Below are positions 58,553 through 64,000 of a stretch of DNA of 64,000 nt, one piece after another; the first letter of the stretch is position 1; the number at the start of each line of letters is the position of its first letter. Origin of the DNA: Alligator mississippiensis. Taxonomy: Eukaryota > Chordata > Crocodylia > Alligatoridae. The DNA lies in contig NC_081833.1 of NCBI RefSeq assembly GCF_030867095.1, forward strand, positions 74,653,395-74,717,394. Reading direction: 5' to 3'. The notes beneath the pieces are model-generated. The model had not been told where the DNA came from and made no database searches. It saw only the letters and a program-made list of their open reading frames with translations. Position numbers and translations under genes: made by a program.

Positions 58553-60246
58553 GTTCACCAGGCAGGTTGGGGCTTTTGGCCTTGGAAGGGGGGCTATCAG
58601 AGTACCAAGATCATTGTTTGAATGCTGGATCCAGGAGGGTTGGGGCTCCCCTCATTCGCCTCCTGCCAGGTCCAGGGAGATAACTTACCAGGCCATCTTC
58701 TGCACAAGAATGAAAGGCCAGAAGGGGTCTGTTAACCCCATGCCTCATCCTACCTGTTCCAGCTGCTTGTTTTTTGTGAGAAAAATGATGGGACACTTTA
58801 AAGCTGGACAGTAGGAAGGAAGACAGCTCTGCTAATACAGTTCGGTCACGTCCTGGAGACCTCCTGCTATTCCAGGCATGGTTTCTCCACGCAGTCCTGT
58901 CCATACCTCTCAGTGCAGCCTTGTGTTTTGCACGCACGTTCGAAATGTCCTGCATGTGCCCGTCAGTGTGGTGTAGAGAGGGTCCTGTGCATAGTTTTGT
59001 ACGTGCACAGCTAGCTCTAAGTCCTTCAAGGGTAGCTGTAACACCCTCTATCCAGCTGCTGTCTGCTGCCTTTAGTGTAAACCTGTCTAGCTACCATCTG
59101 TCCATCTGTCTTCCCTGATGCTTGTTCGGGATCTGTGGTTTCTGATATCTATTTACTGCAGAAGCCAAAAAAAATGTTGAGAAATGGAGCTACAGGCAGC
59201 TTTTGAATGACTGGCTGGGGCTGAAATGAAATACAGTACAACCGCTTGGGGAAATTCAGTTTTTGCATAGGACACTGAGTGACAGCTGGAGCCGACCTGG
59301 GTTGGGAGTTTGGAGACGGCACTAGCTAGCCAGTAAGGGTTATATGCATTTCTTATAATAACCGTGAGGCTCTAGGGTGGATCCCATGACTCTCACTTGC
59401 TTGGGTTCAGATAAGTAAAGAGTATCCTGAGGATGGGAACCTCTTGCATGGGATTTGGTGGAAATAAATGTGTTGCCGGAAGCCTCTGCATAACTGAAAA
59501 TAGGAAGTGTTGGCAATCCTGAAACAGAGTGATGAAAGGCTAGCTCCTTGGCCTGTCGTGTTTGGAAGTAGGGCATCTGGTAGCCTGTGACAGCCGAGCC
59601 AGATGTTAAGCCCTGGAATAGATGCAGCAATAACATTGACTTTGGGCTAAGATCAACAAGAATCCAACCCGTTGTCCCCTGCTGTGGGGCAATGCCCTTG
59701 AAGACCAAATGAATTAATGGGTGATTTTGTGTTGCACGGTTAGGTTCAAAGGCAGGCCATGTTCCTCTCTGTGGTCCTCTGTCCGCCCCACCAGATGATC
59801 CAGCCGTGTATCTCTATCCGAGACAGGCTGCTGCTTCTCCCTGCACACGTGGAGCCAGATCATCTGCAGGTATAGACTATCCCGCATGCCAATGATTTCA
59901 ATGGCATGACGATTCGTCACTAATTTCATGTAAGACTGCTATTGCAGCAGCAGTCAGAGATCCTGATCCGGACCAGGGTCCCTACTGTGTGCGTCTTCTC
60001 CTTACACACTAAAACAACGAGTGACATATGGAAAGTGTGGGGAGAGGGGCGTGCTCGTGGAAGAGAGAACCACATTCAGGTGACCCCTGACAAAATACTA
60101 CAAACATAGCAGGTGCCATTCCTGACCATGCGCTCAGCTGTGTTTAACCATCAGCTGGACAAAGATAACAAATCCTGCCTTTTTTCCCCCGTAACTGCTG
60201 AAAGGCAGGGAAGAGCTGATGAGCTCATGATCTATGCAGCAAGTAA

Positions 60247-60281
60247 GTTAGGGTTGGAAGGCATCGAAAGGGTCATCTAGT
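60247..60281 (-). mobile_element. CR1 LINE 3' fragment
   Basis: 'ttagggttggaaggcatcga' then 'aagggtcatctag' is the reverse complement of the CR1 3' end. It abuts a possible hAT end at 60283. Confidence 0.65.
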
Positions 60282-60282
60282 G

Positions 60283-60440
60283 CAGGGGTTTGTCCAACCT
60301 GCAGGACGTGTGTCACAAGTGGCACGTGGCAGCCTGGGGAGAGGACAGGCAGCACAGGGAGCAGAAAGCAGAGCAGGCAGGGAGAAGAAAGCAGAGAAGC
60401 AGATTAGGCAGAGGAAGGGGATTAGAGGGGGATACTCCAG
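60283..60440 (+). mobile_element. Possible hAT-like fragment with purine-rich interior
   Basis: 'caggggtttgtccaacctgc' then 'cacaagtggcacgtggcagc' resembles a hAT-type terminus ('caggggttggccaacctg..gtgccacaagtggcacg'). It runs into a purine-rich stretch of 'gcag'/'agag' units. No matching right end is seen, so the 3' limit is arbitrary. Confidence 0.45.
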
Positions 60441-62438
60441 GGCTAGATAGTACTAATCTAGCATATCCCCCTGCAGACAGGCAAGGGTCTGGGTTAATTT
60501 TCTAGTTACTCCACCGGCATTCAGCTGTAGAAGAAACGCATGAGCCACCGCGCTGTACAGTCGGATCGTAGAAACCTGTGTGTCCATGCAAGTTTAATCG
60601 CAGTTCCCCGCGTGTCCCAGTCACGGCACCGGCGGGGTTAAAGCTGCCCATTAAAAGCTGCCATATGACAAGCCGGGTTTTGTACGAAGCAGGCATGTGC
60701 AAGGGAGCTTGGAGCTTGCTTCCCTTTCGTCTTGGCCTCCTTCGCTGGCTCAGCTGGAATATCTAGGAAAGCGCAGTGCAAAGAGAGCTGGCAAGTTCTG
60801 CCGTAAGTGGCTTTGTCAGGATATTTACCTCCGTGCTCCTTTCAAAGCACCAACCAGTTGATCAGTTTGGACACAAACGCTGCAGGAAGCGAGTTAAAAA
60901 TGTTGTCAGTCATCCAGTCTGGTTCGGGCCGTTCCGCACCTTTCCCAGCGGCCTCGCTGTCTCCCGTACCTGGTTTTAATTAACTTCCTCTTTCCCATGC
61001 AGCAAATGGTCATGGTCAAATTGCTGCCTTCAAATTACTTCCTTTCCCCACCTTCCCATTGCCCCTCTCTGCCTGAATGCTGCCCAAAGATCTGGATGGC
61101 TGCTTTTCTTTTCTTTTTTCTCCAGGCCTGGCTCAGTTTTCTGTTTGCTGGGCATAATTTCTTGCAGCCGGTTCCCTTGTCCTAAGCGATCCCACTATAG
61201 GGTCCAACTGTTTCTATAGCACATTAGGGATGTGACTTCCGGCTACGTTACGCTAACCCGTACGCCCAGCCGGAGCAGACTCGTGTCATTTTGATTCAGG
61301 TTGGACATGGTTATTCCAGCGGGGAGAAACTCTGCCGAAAGTTTCTGACAACTATCCTTTCTGATTTTCAAATGTGCTCTTTCCTGTACTAAATGCCCCC
61401 TTTTTTTTTTTGCTTCGGCCAGACTGTGCTGTGACGCGAACTGAAAGTAAGAACAAATTCACTGGCTGCGTCCCAAATCCTCAGCTCCCGGCACCTTGGG
61501 CTGCTGAAGACTTAAAAGGCAGCACAACTGCAACGCTGCTGCAGCTTTCTGCCTTCCTTGTTTTCTCAATTTCTTTTTTTTCCCCATCAGATAAATTTCC
61601 TGCAGGAATTAAATCCAAGATCCGAGACAACATCACACGCACGCAAATATCCAAGACTACATAGAATAAATATTTACCCGCCGGAGATAAAAATTTGCAC
61701 CCTGGCTGCGAAGAGCCAATGCCGTTACTCAGGCAAAAGATGCACGCATATGCTCTATTCATCTTTCTATAGACAGTGTAGAAAATCCATATGTTACTTA
61801 TTAAGGAAGACTTTACAAACTCGTATCATCTCTTTTTTTATACCTGTCTATCCTCACTACTTGTCATGTTGAGAGCGCCCAATCAGGAGAGAAATCCAGT
61901 CGAACTCGATTTAAACCTGTCACCTGACGATGGCATCTTAATCGTCACCATAAATCTTTCCTATCCGGTTCTGCAGGATGGAAAGAAGCTCGTTGTCTAC
62001 TCATGCCTATAAGATCCCATTACAATTGCATTGGCTTCATCCCTATCATATCGCGTAGCGCTTTTCCATAAGCGTACGCCGTCCCGTTACTCAAACTCGG
62101 AAACATCCCTTTGCTGCCTGGTGTGCTAGTGTAAAAGAAAACCACCGCCGATAATTTCCTGCATGCCCAGCTCACTGTTTATAAGAACTGGTCAAAAAAA
62201 AAAAAGCAACCCCAAACTAATTCATTTGGGCAGGAAAATTTTGAATAATTTTCAGTTAATTAATTAAAAAAAATAAATGAGGTTTGGGATTCCAACAACA
62301 TATTTGAGGGGGTTTTTTCTCCCCCCAAAAATTCTAAACAAAGTTTAGTTTTGTTTTTACTCCTTGATATTTTCCTCCTTTTCTCTTCTCTTCCCCCTCT
62401 TCTATCTCCCCTGTTTAGGTACTGAAAAAGAAGAAAAT

Positions 62439-62475
62439 CTTTTTAATTGAGTTACAAAAAAACTCAATTAAAAAG
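62439..62475. repeat. Perfect 15-bp hairpin
   Basis: 'ctttttaattgagtt' (62439-62453) and its exact reverse complement 'aactcaattaaaaag' (62461-62475) flank the loop 'acaaaaa'. Further 'ttgagttttaac' words follow, so the whole 62430-62515 is a decayed palindromic AT-rich element. Confidence 0.85.
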
Positions 62476-62629
62476 TTGAGTTTTAACTTTTTAACTTAGT
62501 TTTGAGTTTCCAAAATCCCAGAAAATTAAAGGAAAAAGCTTCTAGACAAAAGGCCTTTTTTTTTTTGGTGTTGGGGGGGGGAAAAATGCTTCAAATGAAA
62601 ACGTTTGCCGGGATCTAATTTTAATAGTA

Positions 62630-62682
62630 AAAATATGGGGTTGGAAGAGACCTCAGAAGAGATCAGCTAGTCCGATTGATTT
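62630..62682 (-). mobile_element. CR1 LINE 3' fragment
   Basis: 'tatggggttggaagagacct' then 'cagaagagatcagctagtcc' is the reverse complement of the CR1 3' end, moderately diverged. Confidence 0.7.
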
Positions 62683-64000
62683 AAGACTCTCAGATGGAGC
62701 AAGGTCCCTACAAACCCTTCTTGTGCTTAAGCTGGCTCCAGTCCTTTCTCAGCACACACGAGAGTTTTCCTCCCTTGCTGGCGGTTTTCTTCCTCGGTCT
62801 CGGAGCCCGAGAACGGCTACAACTCGTGACCCGCGGTATTTTGAGGTCAGTTCCCTTTGCGTATCATCACTTTTTAAACATTTGGACTCGCGTTGTCCTA
62901 TGAAATCACCTTTTGGAAAAGGATCGTTATCTCCAACCCAACTTCCACACCAATGGCCCAAGGCATTTAGCGCATGGGGTTTGCACGTGAAGCTGCTTCT
63001 CTGATTTACATTTCTTTTCTTTTGTTACCACAAAAACTGAATCCAGCGCCAGATGGGAGATGAGTTTGTTTTTCCCCCAGTTCTAGCTAGATAAGTAATT
63101 AGCGCTGTACTTAATTGGGAACATTTGTGCGAATTGCCTCCTCCCCCCTGCACCAAAAGCAAACTCGGACTGGAGTATAGCTGCCGTTAGAGGTGTGAAA
63201 GGCAAATCCTCCCACTAAAGTTAGCGTGGGCTTTGCCACTGGCTTTAACAGATGCAGGATGAGGTCCCTGGTGATTAAGTGGTTTCTAGTCATTGCAGTT
63301 TTCCATTTTTTCGGTGTCTGCGGGGATGGATTTGTTTCTAGCTTGCCCTCGCCTTACTTTAAAAGCACCCAGTCAAAAGCCTTTTAGGCTCTATTTATTA
63401 TATTTTATCAGAACTATTTCTTCAAGTGCGATGCAGAATGAATGTTGCCGTTGATCTTAATTCATGGAAAAGAAAAGAAACAGTTCACTGCAGTTCATTG
63501 CTGTCTTGATACGTGAGGACAAGGAGAGAGAAACTCTCTAGAAATGGAAAGGACGGCTCACATCTTGCACCCTGGAGCCAGGAGGGCAGTGCAAAACTAA
63601 AACATGAAGCATAACTGGTGAAGACTGAACTATATTTTCAGGTGCTTTGCATGATTTTAAGAGGCGATGGCATTATGGGTAAGTACCAGGGCTGTACTGA
63701 GGAATAACACGAATACCCTTTCCATTTTGTAAATTAGTTATGTTTAAGGGGGCAAAACCCACTCCTCAGTCCCCTTCTTAAAGGACAGTGGTAGTTCAAC
63801 ATCAATGCAGCTACCTCCCGGAAAAAGGAAGAGCTCTTCGAAGCTGAGGAAATGGGAATTTGTGCAGGGATCCAACAGAGCTGTGTATAACCATATTTCT
63901 TTGTAGACAATAAAACAAAATAATGTGCTTTTTTAAAAATAAAAAAAAAAAGGTTGGGACTGATTTTCAGCACGTGCAAAATGCTCGTGCAATTTCACGC

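Larger units (their letters stand above)
41641..64000. other. Intergenic region downstream of BANP
   Basis: No exon of a known gene is recognised after the BANP poly(A) site. In mammals the neighbour on this side is ZNF469, a gene with giant exons, and nothing resembling it is visible. CR1, MIR-like and DNA-transposon fragments are listed separately. Stretches with nothing recognisable: 41641-45900, 46370-48750 (apart from a weak exon candidate at 47082), 50150-51215, 52060-54390, 54525-56540, 57160-58505, 58555-60240, 60500-62430 and 62690-64000. Parts of the 47-64 kb region look richer in GC and CpG than the intron, but no clear CpG island with a promoter was identified by eye. Confidence 0.6.

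Noticed and set aside
1..64000. Prokaryotic systems, CRISPR arrays, phage or operon features
   Set aside because: No dense coding, no direct-repeat/spacer array; introns, CR1 and MIR-like elements show vertebrate DNA.

Overview
The window is vertebrate genomic DNA, almost entirely non-coding. It carries 3'-end fragments of CR1 LINEs of the sauropsid type ('tcatagattcatagatgttagggtcagaagggacctc' at 57111, the opposite strand form at 12762), archosaur/turtle-style ancient MIR/CORE-SINE tails and several short DNA transposons. The CR1 wording fits a crocodilian (alligator-like) genome best, a turtle less well. The species call is an inference from repeats, not from a search.

One protein-coding gene is recognised: the 3' end of BANP (SMAR1), on the + strand. 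Its last two coding exons are at 34023-34166 (48 codons) and 40784-40855 (23 residues plus stop), both joined in phase 0. A 3' UTR of about 785 bases ends at an AATAAA at 41615. The upstream exons (BEN domain and the glutamine-rich stretch) were looked for in positions 1-34022 and not seen, so that stretch is read as part of a long BANP intron. From about 41641 to the end the DNA looks intergenic. In mammals the next gene downstream of BANP is ZNF469, but nothing of it is visible here.

Region by region: 1-34022, BANP intron with a decayed non-LTR retrotransposon reverse-transcriptase tail (2648-3028, minus), CR1 pieces, a foldback MITE (13770-13982), a duplicated 179-bp block (13551 and 15112), a tRNA-derived SINE (about 20975-21095), a hAT-like MITE (23192-23507), a MIR-like SINE (28895-29080), and a pogo/Tigger-like element (32438-32982) inserted inside an older MITE (32351-33074). 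34167-40783 is the last intron, with a putative MITE at 36888-37320 and a MIR-like SINE just upstream of the last exon. 41641-64000 holds more CR1, MIR-like and DNA-transposon remnants, including a 143-bp pogo-like MITE (45985-46127) nested in an ancient SINE/LINE tail.

No RNA gene, CRISPR array or operon-like system is present. Most long open frames here are chance frames in AT-rich non-coding DNA. The most informative items are the BANP exons, the nested transposons, the PCNA-binding-like motif left in the pogo element, and a few weak exon candidates flagged in the findings.
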